From contig NZ_CP093281.1 in the NCBI RefSeq assembly GCF_026651855.1, positions 888,765 to 952,764 of the forward strand: a stretch of 64,000 bases of DNA. Reading direction: 5' to 3'. The first letter of the stretch is position 1. Each line of letters opens with the position of its first letter. Source of the DNA: Pseudomonas silvicola. Lineage in GTDB: Bacteria > Pseudomonadota > Gammaproteobacteria > Pseudomonadales > Pseudomonadaceae. Under the pieces are notes generated by a model. The model was not told where the DNA came from. It ran no database searches and was given only the letters and a program-made list of their open reading frames with translations. Positions 1 to 10,211 of this stretch are shown piece by piece. Both the position numbers and the translations under genes were made by a program.

Positions 1-912
1 GGAACGGCAATCTTGCTGAGCCGCCTGCAGTGGCAAGGTTGGTATCCTGAATGCCATGATGTCATTCGCCAGAAGTCTGCTTATACCGCCGCGCGTATTT
101 CATTTGGCCGATCCGCTATCACTGATTATTGGTGCTCGCTACACCGAATGGAGCACCAACGGCAGCAGCGGCGATATGATGACCCAGCACAACACCACGC
201 CGTATGCCGGTCTGGTGTATGACATCAATGATACCTGGTCTGCGTACGCCAGCTACACGTCGATTTTCCAGCCTCAAACCTACCGCAATAGCTCAGGCCA
301 CTACCTTTCTCCGGTTACCGGAAAAAGCTACGAAACGGGGTTAAAATCGACTGCCTGGTATGACGGTCGTTTGACCGCAACCTTTGCGGTATTCCGCATT
401 CAGCAAAGAAAATGTCGGGACAGCAGAGGATGGCGTCTACGTTAATAACAGCAGCGAGCAGGCCTACACCGCCACTAAGGGCGCACCTTAAAGGCGCCGA
501 AGTTTGAACTGAGACGGTGCGCTTACCGATAACCTGCAATTAACCTTCGGCGCAGCGCTATGCTAGCGCGTGATTCGGATGGTCGTTATAACCCTGATCA
601 ACCGCAAGAACCCAGTTTAGCTGTTCACCCGTTATCAGGTTCCAATGCTGCCCGACCTGACTATCGGCGGGGGTATTAACTGGCAGAACCGCGTATTTGA
701 AGATGTGAGCGCGCCAGATGGCAGCACCCAGCGCGTGTATCAGGGAAGCTATCCACTGGCAAACCTGTTTGCCCGTTATCAGGTCACCAAACAGGGTTGC
801 GGTGCAAGCTAACGTCGATAACTTATTCGACCGTGAGTACTACACCTATATGAACAACTATGTTTACGGTGAGCCGCGCAACTTCTCGGTTAGCGTGTCA
901 TATCAATTCTGA
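1..912 (+). CDS. TonB-dependent ferric-siderophore receptor, FhuE-like, C-terminal part
   Basis: This is the C-terminal beta-barrel of an outer-membrane receptor that takes up ferric hydroxamate-type siderophores using TonB energy; the plug domain lies before the window. Barrel strands are readable in pieces: LIIGARYTEW near 110-150, DINDTWSAYASYTSIFQPQ near 220-275, and the closing strand NLFDREYYTYMNNYVYGE then PRNFSVSVSYQF ending in the terminal Phe needed for barrel assembly (stop at 910-912). The frame breaks near 400-420, 480-560 and 790, which I read as sequence errors. The YGEPRNFSV ending resembles FhuE/FpvA-type receptors, but the exact siderophore is not determined by what is visible. 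Confidence 0.82.
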
Positions 913-919
913 TAAAAAA

Positions 920-942
920 ATCCCCGGCGCCAGGCCGGGGAT
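920..942 (-). terminator. Rho-independent terminator between convergent genes
   Basis: A perfect 9-bp stem (920-928 pairing with 934-942) around a 5-base loop is flanked on the left by seven A residues, so the minus-strand transcript ends in a U-run. It sits 10 bases past the receptor stop and just after the nlpC stop, so it terminates nlpC strongly and may also serve the receptor gene. Confidence 0.85.
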
Positions 943-952
943 ACTTTCTGCA

Positions 953-1484
953 TCACACTTTATTTTTATAATTAAAGCTGATCTGCGAATTCTGTTCACG
1001 TGGCAGACGCCGCGCCTCCAGATATACCGATTTCCAATACGGATTATTCAGTGAGGAGCGCATCACGCCCTGGCTAACCGAAGCGTGGAGGAATTGATGA
1101 TCGGTGTCATAAAAGCCAACGTGTAACTCGTGTTTGATACGAAAGAACACTAAATCACCGGGTTGCAGGTGCCCTTATCAACCGGCTGCCCCATGGCAAT
1201 TAATTCGCGCGTGACACGATCCATTGGAATATTGAGCAGAATCTTTCAGGTTCGCCAGATAAACCGGGCAATCCCACACCGTTTAGTGCGTGCCGCCACT
1301 GATATTCGTTTGCCTTCCATGATTGCATCGTTGATATGTGCCGTCAGAATCAATCAGGTTAACACCACCATCGGTTGAAGCCTTCGACTCTCTTCCCGCG
1401 AATTGGATGAAGTTTGGAAGAGCAACCTGCCAGGGTAATAACAAACAGACAGGCGATAAATTTTCTGGCCGCAGAGTTGATCAT
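953..1484 (-). CDS. nlpC: NlpC/P60-family lipoprotein (probable peptidoglycan endopeptidase)
   Basis: NlpC/P60 proteins are envelope-anchored cysteine peptidases that cut the peptide side chains of peptidoglycan. The N-terminus (from ATG at 1482-1484) reads MINSAARKFIACLFVITLAG then C, a lipoprotein signal peptide with an LAGC lipobox. The C-terminal part (953-1150) carries HVGFYDTDHQFLHASVSQGV and MRSSLNNPYW, which match the histidine region of E. coli NlpC closely. The middle (about 1150-1380), which should hold the catalytic Cys, is out of frame. It ends at the shared terminator after the siderophore receptor. Family assignment is firm; activity is inferred. Confidence 0.8.
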
Positions 1485-1747
1485 GGGATGACGTTTTCGC
1501 TGAGGGAGACAGTGGTTAGAGATTTATACCGCAAAAAAGTTGCAAAAATAAATAGCTCGCCGCTGAATTCTTTTAATCCTCTTCTTTTTTACTTAAGTTT
1601 ACGCAAAGGTAACATCATGTATTTGGGATAAAAATTATATATTCCTTCGCCAATTTTCGCTTTGGAGGTTATTAATTCGCCCAACTCTGCTGCTATTTCA
1701 TCCCACCATCAGCATCTGGCTGCCGATGGTGGCAAGCCGGCATCATT

Positions 1748-3293
<1,546 letters not shown>

Positions 3294-3333
3294 ATTGATC
3301 GAAGTCTGACATGAAACAAGTGAGCGCGTAAAG

Positions 3334-4002
3334 ATGACCGCACAAAAAGTCGCTGCTGATGATAAGGCAACCATTGCCAAACCTCGCCGTCCTGGACGTC
3401 CGCGTGGCGGTGCCATCTCTGCACAACAGCGCGAGCATTTATTGGATATCACGCTGGCACTATGCCGAAAGCGGCATCCGCTGAAACCTCGCTGAATGCG
3501 GCGTCAAATCATCAAGGCTGGCGTGAGTCCGGCGATGCTCAACTATTACTTTCAGTCGCGCGAATCGTTGTTAGATGTGGTGGTTGAGGAGCGCTTTTTA
3601 CCGTTACGCCAGCGGCTGGAAGCACATTTTGATGGGGAGATAAGTGACCCTGTCACCACATTCAGTGGATTCATCCGTGAAATCGCTGATATCGTTCTGA
3701 ACAACGACTGGTTCGCCCCATTATGGATGCAAGAAGTCACCAGCGGTTCGCACGGCTTAGGTCAACACATCAAAGAACGTTATGGACATGCGGGACGCGA
3801 CAAAGTCAGGGCGTTAATTGTGCGCTGGCAACAGCAGGGTTTATTGAATGCAGCGTTGAATCCCGATTTGCTGATGACCTCCATCCTGAGCATGATACTC
3901 GTGCCCTTCACACGCTTCGCCAATGAGCCGGAGTTTGATACGGAGCTGATTGTACAGCACACGCTTAGCTTGTTCTGTCAGGGGATCCGCCCAGTCAGCT
4001 AA
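3334..4002 (+). CDS. TetR/AcrR-family transcriptional regulator
   Basis: This is a probable repressor of the divergent exporter. The N-terminal DNA-binding domain is visible in pieces: basic leader KPRRPGRPRGG, then AQQREHLLDITLAL, and after a break at 3460-3510 the recognition helix end AGVSPAMLNYYFQSRESLLD (SPAMLNYYF is the TetR signature). The ligand-binding half, about 140 residues to the stop at 4000-4002, is intact and includes FAPLWMQEVTSG and the C-terminal QHTLSLFCQGIRPV. Length of about 220 residues is normal for the family. The ligand is unknown. Confidence 0.85.
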
Positions 4003-4060
4003 CCCGTTTTCTGCCTCGCAACTACACTGTTGAAATGACATTCTGCGAGCAGGAAAACTG

Positions 4061-4519
4061 ATGATTTTAGATGCCGATACCGATTTACAGCTTGAGCGTT
4101 CCCTGCAAGTACCGGCCGATGTGATTTGGCGCTGCTGGACCACACCAGAACATCTCAAACACTTTTTTGTGCCTAAGCCTAATAAGTTAGTCAGTTGCGA
4201 TATCGATCTGCATCCTGGTGGTCCGGTTCAACACGTTTTGAGGTGGATGGGAATAAATGCGCAACGAAGGGGTTCTGGCTGATACCTGGTCCGGAAGCTG
4301 GTTTTTACCGATACCTTTACTGAGGGATGGAAACCTGCTGAGCATCCTTTCATGACCGCAATATTGCTACTGGAACCGCTCAATCCTCATGCGACCCGCT
4401 ATGTTGCCATTGCCAGGCATCGCAACGCTGAAGCGCGTGCCGAACATGAAAAAATGGGCTTTCATAGCGGCTGGGGCATGGTTGCCGATCAGCTTGAGGC
4501 CTATGCCCAGATGCTTTAA
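4061..4519 (+). CDS. SRPBCC-family (AHSA1-like) protein
   Basis: The N-terminus contains LERSLQVPADVIWRCWTTPE and HLKHFFVPKP, the opening strand-helix of AHSA1/START-like proteins that form a hydrophobic ligand pocket. A frameshifted middle (about 4225-4300) is followed by GKLVFTDTFTEGWKP-like sequence and the C-terminal helix GFHSGWGMVADQLEAYAQML, characteristic of this group. The total of about 150 residues fits the family. Such proteins bind or modify small ligands; nothing here fixes the substrate. The start ATG at 4061 has a purine-rich GAGCAGGA site upstream. Confidence 0.8.
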
Positions 4520-4563
4520 TGGGCACCTGCGGTTTTCTTGATAATGAGCCTACTTAAAGGCTC

Positions 4564-4704
4564 ATGGGCAATGAAGCTTTACTTAAATTCCTTGAGCCAG
4601 GATTAACCTACTGCATGGCCAAACATGTGAGCCTTTGTGGCTACGGAATCAACCTGCTCGGCAGTAACAGCAAACTCGGTCTGCCGAATGATGACCGGAG
4701 GTAG
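4564..4704 (+). CDS. Small ORF of unknown function (46 aa)
   Basis: An uninterrupted ATG-to-TAG frame of 46 codons encodes a protein beginning MGNEALLKFLEPGLTYCMAK and ending LLGSNSKLGLPNDDRR. It is followed 32 bases later by a convincing plus-strand terminator, which supports a plus-strand transcript here. I do not recognise it. It could be the last segment of an older, lost gene rather than a functional small protein. Confidence 0.35.
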   Translation: MGNEALLKFLEPGLTYCMAKHVSLCGYGINLLGSNSKLGLPNDDRR

Positions 4705-4736
4705 CATTGGTCGGTGTATCAGTTCTAATATATTGA

Positions 4737-4759
4737 GGCCAGCAATAGCTGGCCTTTTT
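4737..4759 (+). terminator. Rho-independent terminator
   Basis: A perfect 7-bp stem GGCCAGC/GCTGGCC with an AATA loop is followed by TTTTT on the plus strand. It terminates the transcript containing the small ORF (and possibly the SRPBCC gene), and converges on the antitoxin gene. Confidence 0.85.
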
Positions 4760-4789
4760 CGACTCTCGCAGTCAAGTTTGCAGCGCGTG

Positions 4790-5127
4790 TTACTCGATCA
4801 CCAACTGGACCTTTTGCCCATCGCCGCAACATACCCACTAACGAATCAATGGTAAATTTTTCTGTTTTTAGATTAACCACATCTGAAACTCGGGGTGGAA
4901 ACGTGCAGGATCTTTGCCGCTTCAATCTGCTTATGGCCACGCCGTCATCCATTCCCAGAAATTTCAGTCATTAGCTGCTTCTTTAATTCGTCGGCTCGGT
5001 TAATTTCTTCACGAGATTGTGTCAGAAGGGAGTCCGCTTCAGCCGGTTCGAATCCGAGATCAGCAAAAATATTGCTGCCCGCTTTGGTGATATGCCGCGA
5101 CTGGGTATCGATTTTATCGGTCGTATT
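4790..5127 (-). CDS. XRE-family antitoxin (HigA-like, HTH_37 type)
   Basis: This is the DNA-binding antitoxin of a type II pair. Readable pieces are GSNIFADLGFEPAEADSLLT (the conserved start of the HTH_37 group), KKQLMTEISG, then PRVSDVVNLKTEKFTIDSLV (recognition helix and following strand) and, after a break near 4830, a C-terminus equivalent to GKxVQLVIE with TAA at 4790-4792. The helix-turn-helix is broken near 4945. I find no ATG at the expected start; the frame runs straight on from the toxin gene, so the 5' boundary is a guess from family length (about 110 residues). Confidence 0.7.
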
Positions 5128-5458
5128 TAGTTTTCTCCGTTCTTCGATAACTGCTTTATAACAATTATCGTTATTCACATCTTTGGGGCTGGTTTGTTGT
5201 GTTTTCTTTTGGAAGGCATGTATGACATAAATGGCTTCAACAAATTTTCGCCACATAAACGACGCGATATTCGCCATCATTCCCTTTTATTTGACCTCAA
5301 CTAACACTTGCTCCCCAGCGATTCACAGCCTTGTAGTGAGTGGGATTATGCCCATTTGAATTTTGGAAGTTCAAATCCAACGTCCTTTCACCTCATTGGG
5401 GAACATTTTGATGTCACTCCAGGGTTGTACCACGCCAGTATAAATCCTTTTCATCCAT
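5128..5458 (-). CDS. Gp49/HigB-family (RelE-like) toxin
   Basis: This is the toxin of the pair: a phage-derived Gp49-like protein of the RelE/HigB superfamily, whose members cleave mRNA on the ribosome. The proposed start ATG (5456-5458) has a GGAG site upstream and leads to MDEKDLYWRGTT; next come DIKMFPNEVK and, in another frame, GNDGEYRVVYVAKFVEAIYV and IHAFQKKTQQTSPKDV, which is the family's hallmark block. Frames break near 5410, 5370 and 5290. The toxin gene precedes its antitoxin, the HigBA-type order. Toxic activity is inferred from family only. Confidence 0.72.
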
Positions 5459-5490
5459 TTCTGTGCGCTCCACACCACTCCATTTTATTA

Positions 5491-5506
5491 GTATAAAATA
5501 TTATAC
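5491..5506. promoter_or_regulatory. Operator/promoter of the toxin-antitoxin pair
   Basis: The inverted repeat GTATAA-4-TTATAC lies 33 bases upstream of the proposed toxin start and includes a TATAAT box in the minus direction. A palindrome overlapping the -10 element is what an XRE antitoxin that represses its own operon would bind. Confidence 0.6.
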
Positions 5507-5540
5507 CTCAAGTGCTGGAACAAACTTCACACAATAAAAA

Positions 5541-5556
5541 CCCCGCATTTGCGAGG
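5541..5556 (-). terminator. Probable terminator of the glutamate dehydrogenase gene
   Basis: On the minus strand, CCTCGC and GCGGGG form a stem with one mismatch around AAAT and are followed by TTTTT, 20 bases past the gdh stop. The stem is short but the U-run is good. Confidence 0.6.
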
Positions 5557-5576
5557 CTTCTCTCAAACTAATGTGT

Positions 5577-6816
5577 TTACGGATACAACCCGCGATCCTT
5601 CCGCCGCCAGCAGGTGCTCATAGGCAACAGCATGAAACTGCCGTACGCAGCAGCTCACGTTCAACGCATCCGCTTTGCTCACTGTTCAATCACGCGTGCT
5701 GCATAATGCTGTCCAGCCGTTGATCTCTCTTCGCTCCAGAAGAAGCTGGAAAGTCCTGCACCCATTCAAGTAACTCCCGTCACGCCGCCCGCATTCGCAA
5801 TCACATCTGGCACCACAGCAGTAATGCCGCGTGCTGCAAGATATCATCGGCTTCCGGCAACGCGTCAGGCCGTTTGCGCCCTCAATAATCAGGCGACACT
5901 GGAAGCAGGTTAGCGCGTTCGGCTGTGATCTACTGTCCCTCCAACGCTGCAGGCACCAGAATGTCGTAAGGCTGCGTCAAAAATGTTCATCCGCTATGGT
6001 GTCAGCACCGGGAAGCCGCGATACTACGTGAGGCCTGCTGCCGTCTGTAACGCGGGATATCACTCCGCTGGACAAAATACAATGTGGCACAGCGATCCCC
6101 TGCCGCCACCGCTTTTGCTGCGTCATGTAAACAGGATGACGCGACGCTACCGTTGCAAACCCTGCACCGCCACGCGGCTACCTGGCACACCAATGCCCAG
6201 CTTAGTCGCAGCGCTGCAACCGGTGACGAAAACCCCGCGCCCGGTGGCTTTGACGCGCCCCAGTGACCCGCCCAGATGCACCGGTTTGCCGGTACTACGC
6301 CGGTGGTGACAGTGGCGGTTCATCGACCAGGTATCCATCATCACGCCATTACCTGCGCGTTGGTTCCAACATGTAAACTTCAGGAATATCCTGCTGTGGG
6401 CCAATCATATTACCGATTTCGCTGGTATAGCGCCGCGTTAAACGCTCCAGCTCTTTATGGGATAAGGTTGCCGGTCATTTTGCCCTTTCGCTCCGCCAAA
6501 CGGCAGGTTGAGCGCAGCGCACTTCACCGTCATCCACGCGGAAGCGCCATCACTTCCTCAACACGTCACATCAGGATGAAAAACGCACCCCGCCCTTGCC
6601 CGGTCCGCGCGACAAATTGTGCTGCGCGATAACCTCAAAATGACGCACTGAGCCATCATCCATTTCAGGGGATATCAACAATTAATGCCGCTCGGACGTC
6701 AACGTATCGGCCCAACGGCTGAGATCGCCCAGCAGTGGCAACACGCGTTCAACCTGCGTCAAATACGTTGACCAGGCTGAGTGACAGTCGCCTGTCACAT
6801 AGGAAAGTTCAGACAA
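5577..6816 (-). CDS. NAD(P)-dependent glutamate dehydrogenase (Glu/Leu/Phe/Val family)
   Basis: The enzyme interconverts glutamate and 2-oxoglutarate plus ammonia. The clearest stretch is MMDTWSMNR, then [20 protein letters not shown] and VFVTG, the junction of catalytic and nucleotide-binding domains, with [13 protein letters not shown] beginning the Rossmann fold. A TTG start at 6814-6816 (SELSYVTGD, then [20 protein letters not shown]) is preceded by GGAGG at good spacing; the end reads RGLYP at 5577-5579. Nearly every 100 bases is out of frame in between. The length of about 413 codons matches the 420-residue hexameric family. It lies just downstream of accC with its own terminators, so it is probably separately transcribed. 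Confidence 0.8.
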
Positions 6817-6851
6817 ACTGACCTCCAGATTTTACTGTCAGGATAGAAAAT

Positions 6852-6877
6852 GCCGCCAACGGCAGGAGAATGGCGGC
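6852..6877 (-). terminator. Probable terminator of accBC
   Basis: On the minus strand GCCGCCA pairs with TGGCGGC over a 12-base loop, 14 bases past the accC stop, followed by ATTTTCT. The loop is long and the U-run short, so termination may be partial. Confidence 0.55.
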
Positions 6878-6890
6878 GAGGAGGATTGGT

Positions 6891-8236
6891 TTAGTCGTGC
6901 AGGCCGAGTTTTTTCTCCAGATAGTGGATGTTGGTGCCACCCTGCTGGAAATGTTCGTCGGACATGATTTTCATCTGCAGCTCGACGTTGGTCTTGATGC
7001 CGTCGATGATCAGTTCCGCCAGCGCATTTTTCATGCGCGCGATGGCCACTTCACGGGTGTCACCGTAGGTGATCAGCTTGCCGATCATGGAATCGTAGTA
7101 CGGCGGCACGCTGTAGCCGGCATAGATGTGCGATTCCCAGCGCACGCCGAAACCGCCTGGCGCGTGGAAACGGGTGATCTTGCCCGGGCTCGGCAGGAAG
7201 GTGTTCGGATCTTCGGCGTTGATACGACATTCCACCGCATGACCGCGTACCACCACGTCTTCCTGTTTGATCGACAGCGGCTGACCGGCAGCAATACGCA
7301 GCTGCTCTTTGATCAGATCCACGCCGGTGATCATCTCAGTCACCGGATGCTCCACCTGAATACGGGTGTTCATCTCGATGAAGTAGAACTCACCGTTTTC
7401 GTACAGGAACTCAAAAGTACCCGCACCGCGGTAGCCGATATCGATACAGGCTTTCGCGCAGCGCTCGCCGATAAAGCGACGCAGTTCTGGCGTGATGCCC
7501 GGCGCTGGCGCTTCTTCAACCACTTTCTGGTGACGACGCTGCATTGAGCAGTCACGTTCCGCCAGATAGATGGCGTTGCCCTGGCCGTCGGCCATCACCT
7601 GAATCTCGATGTGACGCGGGTTCTCGAGGAATTTCTCCATGTAGACCATGTCGTTGTTGAAAGCCGCTTTGGCTTCCGCTTTCGTCATGCCGATGGATTG
7701 TTCAGATCTTTTTCACTGCGCACTACGCGCATACCACGACCGCCGCCGCCGCCAGAGGCTTTGATGATGACCGGGTAGCCGATGCGTTTGGCAATGGCAC
7801 GGTTTTTATCCATGTCTTCGGTCAGCGAGCCATCAGAACCTGGCACGGTCGGAACGCCGGTTTTCTTCATGGCGGTGATCGCAGACACTTTGTCGCCCAT
7901 CAGGCGGATGGTGTCAGCTTTCGGGCCGATGAAGATAAAACCAGAGCGCTCAACCTGCTCGGCGAAATCGGCATTCTCAGAGAGGAAGCCGTAGCCCGGG
8001 TGGATCGCCACGGCGCCGGTGATTTCGGCGGCAGAGATCAGTGCAGGGATGTTCAGGTAACTTTTGACCGACTGTGCCGGGCCGATGCAGACGGTTTCGT
8101 CCGCCAGCAGCACGTGCTTCAGGTCGCGGTCAGCGGTTGAGTGAACCGCAACGGTCTTGATGCCTAATTCTTTACACGCGCGGAGAATACGCAGAGCGAT
8201 CTCACCGCGGTTAGCAATGACAATTTTATCCAGCAT
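6891..8236 (-). CDS. accC: Biotin carboxylase subunit of acetyl-CoA carboxylase
   Basis: AccC carboxylates the biotin on AccB with ATP and bicarbonate, the first step of fatty acid synthesis. The frame from 8236 ([20 protein letters not shown]) holds the N-domain; [14 protein letters not shown] is the ATP-grasp glycine loop; after the break come [42 protein letters not shown] (active site) and the C-terminal EKKLGLHD. It is complete apart from one missing base near 7700: inserting a G restores DLEQSI before GMTKAEAK and a 449-residue protein identical in length to E. coli AccC. Since accC is essential, this break is almost certainly a sequence error. It is 11 bases downstream of accB in one operon. 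Confidence 0.97.
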
Positions 8237-8247
8237 GCTTCGCCTCG

Positions 8248-8715
8248 TTATTCGATGACGACGAGCGGCTCGTCAAATTCAACCGGTTGGCCGCTTTCCA
8301 CCAGGATCGCCTTCACAACGCCGGATTTATCGGCTTCGATCTGGTTCATCATTTTCATTGCTTCAACGATGCACAGGGTGTCGCCCGCGTTGACTTTCTG
8401 GCCCACTTCCACGAAGGCTTTCGCATCCGGGCTTGGGGTACGGTAGAAAGTGCCGACCATCGGAGAACGCACGATGTGGCCGGTGATTTCCGGCTTAGCG
8501 GCTTCAGCCGGCGCAGCGGCTGCAGGTGCAACGGCGGTCGCCAGCGCAGGCTGCTGCATCACTGGCGCAGCATAAGCCTGTTGCATGACCGGATAGCCAG
8601 CGTTCGCAGGTGAACGGCTGATACGAACTGACTCTTCACCTTCAGAGATTTCCAGCTCGGAGATGCCAGACTCTTCTACCAGTTCGATCAGTTTCTTAAT
8701 TTTACGAATATCCAT
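8248..8715 (-). CDS. accB: Biotin carboxyl carrier protein of acetyl-CoA carboxylase
   Basis: AccB carries the carboxyl group on a biotinylated lysine between AccC and the AccAD transferase. It is intact at 155 residues: N-terminal [20 protein letters not shown], an Ala/Pro-rich linker (residues about 40-78) and the biotinyl domain with [15 protein letters not shown], where the Lys between the Met residues is the biotin site, and the protruding thumb [18 protein letters not shown]. It is nearly identical to the enterobacterial protein. In E. coli the type II dehydroquinase gene aroQ lies directly upstream; here the upstream gene is a chorismate mutase instead. Confidence 0.98.
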   Translation of the reverse strand: MDIRKIKKLIELVEESGISELEISEGEESVRISRSPANAGYPVMQQAYAAPVMQQPALATAVAPAAAAPAEAAKPEITGHIVRSPMVGTFYRTPSPDAKAFVEVGQKVNAGDTLCIVEAMKMMNQIEADKSGVVKAILVESGQPVEFDEPLVVIE

Positions 8716-8843
8716 GAAAAACTTTTCCTACGCGTTATCAACTCGCAGCAGTTATAGCAGAGGGGATTCTTGAGCAGGACATAGGGAGTTCAGTTGGGGT
8801 TATAAGGAAAAGGTGGCGGGGTGGATCGTTGGTCATCTGAATT

Positions 8844-8900
8844 TTATCCCCACCTGAGGATAATGGATGCTTTATCCCCACGTGGGGATATCGTGGATAA
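8844..8900. repeat. Cluster of DnaA-box-like inverted repeats upstream of accB
   Basis: Within 57 bases there are two forward copies of TTATCCCCA (8844-8852, 8872-8880) and two reverse-strand copies, TTATCCTCA (8855-8863) and TTATCCACG (8892-8900). The second forms a perfect 16-bp palindrome ATCCCCACGTGGGGAT at 8874-8889. Each is within one or two bases of the DnaA box TTATCCACA. They lie 130-185 bases upstream of accB, where its promoter should be. DnaA binding is an inference; an unrelated dimeric regulator with two sites about 28 bases apart is equally possible. Confidence 0.6.
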
Positions 8901-8967
8901 TATTGCAGTCTTGAGGTAAACGACATATTAGGAGGCGTAATCTTGTTACGCCTCTTATGAATGACCG

Positions 8968-9480
8968 TTACTTCTTCAGACTAATTTTCTGCAGGGCTTC
9001 CACAGCCGCGTTTTATCACCCTGTTCCAGATTCGCTTGATCAAGCGTGTGCAGAAAGGCGGCTTTATGATGAGGTTTTCCCTCGGCTAACTGCACTTTGG
9101 ATCCCTCAGAATGCTGGCGCTCAGCACATTAATTTTGCTTCGACCTGATCCAGCGGCAAAGGCTGCCAACCTTGTTCAGGTGTGGAGAGCCAATCTGCGC
9201 GATAGCGATATTGAATCGCTTTTGCTGCATCCATCTGAGCCTGCACAAAGGGTTTCACAGACTCGCCCGCTAAGCCCAGCTTTTCGGCTTGCTGCACAGC
9301 ACTGGCCAGCACTTTTTCTTCTTGCGGCAGATCTTCAATCGCAAGATGATTGGCAACTTCTGTCGGCCACATCCTTCGCATATAGGACAGGCGTTGATTG
9401 ATCAGGAAGCCATCGCTATCAATGACAGGTGCCGCCAGCGCGGTGGCAGAGCAAGATACCAATTAACCAAAATGTTTTAC
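8968..9480 (-). CDS. Secreted (gamma-AroQ) chorismate mutase
   Basis: The enzyme rearranges chorismate to prephenate; this class is exported to the periplasm. The N-terminus is a hydrophobic signal peptide ending ATALAAP (about 9420-9480, frame disturbed, exact start uncertain). The mature protein reads NQRLSYMRRMWPTEVANHL, then SVKPFVQAQMDAAKAIQYRY and RADWLSTPEQGWQPLPLDQV, the helical core with the catalytic Arg/Lys residues of AroQ-gamma proteins. The C-terminus, out of frame below 9140, ends ALQKISLKK at 8968. About 170-180 residues fits. Secreted chorismate mutases occur in Erwinia-type enterobacteria; their role outside the cytoplasm is unclear. Confidence 0.8.
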
Positions 9481-9631
9481 TAGAGGAAATAATTCCGATT
9501 ATCTCTCTGTAGCCTCTTTTTCCATGAGTCACATTGCGTCGCTAATTTAACTGCTTGCCGAACCTTTCCCGCCTCCAGCAGAACGATGTATTGAGTCACT
9601 AAAACGGACCTCCCTTATCGCAGGGCAGATA

Positions 9632-10196
9632 ATGAAATCGTTTAAAACCCTCGTTTGTACTCTGAGCATCACCGCCGCATTGGGCCTCTCTGCCACCGCT
9701 TTTAACGCCAGCGCCGCGCTGCCGGTTGGCAAAGCCCAAATTTTGAACTGCAAGGTGCATTAGCCGGCAAACCATTGACCTTCTCGCTGCAAAAAGCGCT
9801 GCAAAAAGGGCCAGTGGTGCTTTACTTCTTCCCGGCCGCATTCAGTGCGGGCTGTGATAAGCGCATGACTTCGCCGAAGCCACCGACAACTTCACCAAAA
9901 TGCACGCCACAGTTATTGGTGTGACTGCAGGCAATACCGATCAGGTGAGCGATTTCTCTAAACTGGAGTGCCGTGACAAATTCGCTGTTGCCGCCGACCC
10001 AGGTGCTAAAGTGGCCGCCCAGTATCAAACCACCATGCAGATGAAAGGCAAAACCCTTTCCGATCGCACCTCTTATGTGATTGCGCCTAATGGCGACATC
10101 CTGCTGAGTTACACTGATAGAAACCCGGATACGCACATCGAGAAAGCCCTCGCCGCCGTGAAGCAGTACGACGCTGCACATCCGCAAACTAACTAA
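9632..10196 (+). CDS. Periplasmic peroxiredoxin-like (AhpC/TSA, Bcp-type) protein
   Basis: A signal peptide (KSFKTLVCTLSITAALGLSA then TAFNASA) leads into a thioredoxin-fold domain with VVLYFFPAAFSAGCDKRM, where the Cys corresponds to the peroxidatic Cys of Bcp/AhpC enzymes (the usual P-x-x-x-T/S-x-x-C). It continues through HATVIGVTAGNTDQVSDFSK and RTSYVIAPNGDILLSY to the stop at 10194-10196, about 187 residues. Frame breaks are near 9750 and 9865. It probably reduces peroxides in the periplasm with electrons supplied by the DsbD-like protein encoded 15 bases downstream. Confidence 0.82.
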
Positions 10197-10211
10197 GCAA
10201 AGAGGCCAGCG

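Noticed and set aside
1338-1631. A plus-strand 97-codon ORF over the nlpC 5' region
   Set aside because: It overlaps the lipoprotein signal sequence of nlpC in antisense and shows no protein-like pattern; 1485-1747 otherwise contains only AT-rich intergenic sequence.
6870-7547. A 225-codon plus-strand ORF opposite accC
   Set aside because: It is exactly antisense to the conserved biotin carboxylase core and has no family features; its openness follows from the codon bias of accC.
8738-8926. A 62-codon minus-strand ORF upstream of accB as a leader peptide
   Set aside because: It runs through the inverted-repeat cluster, lacks a good ribosome site and its sequence looks random; the repeats explain the region better.
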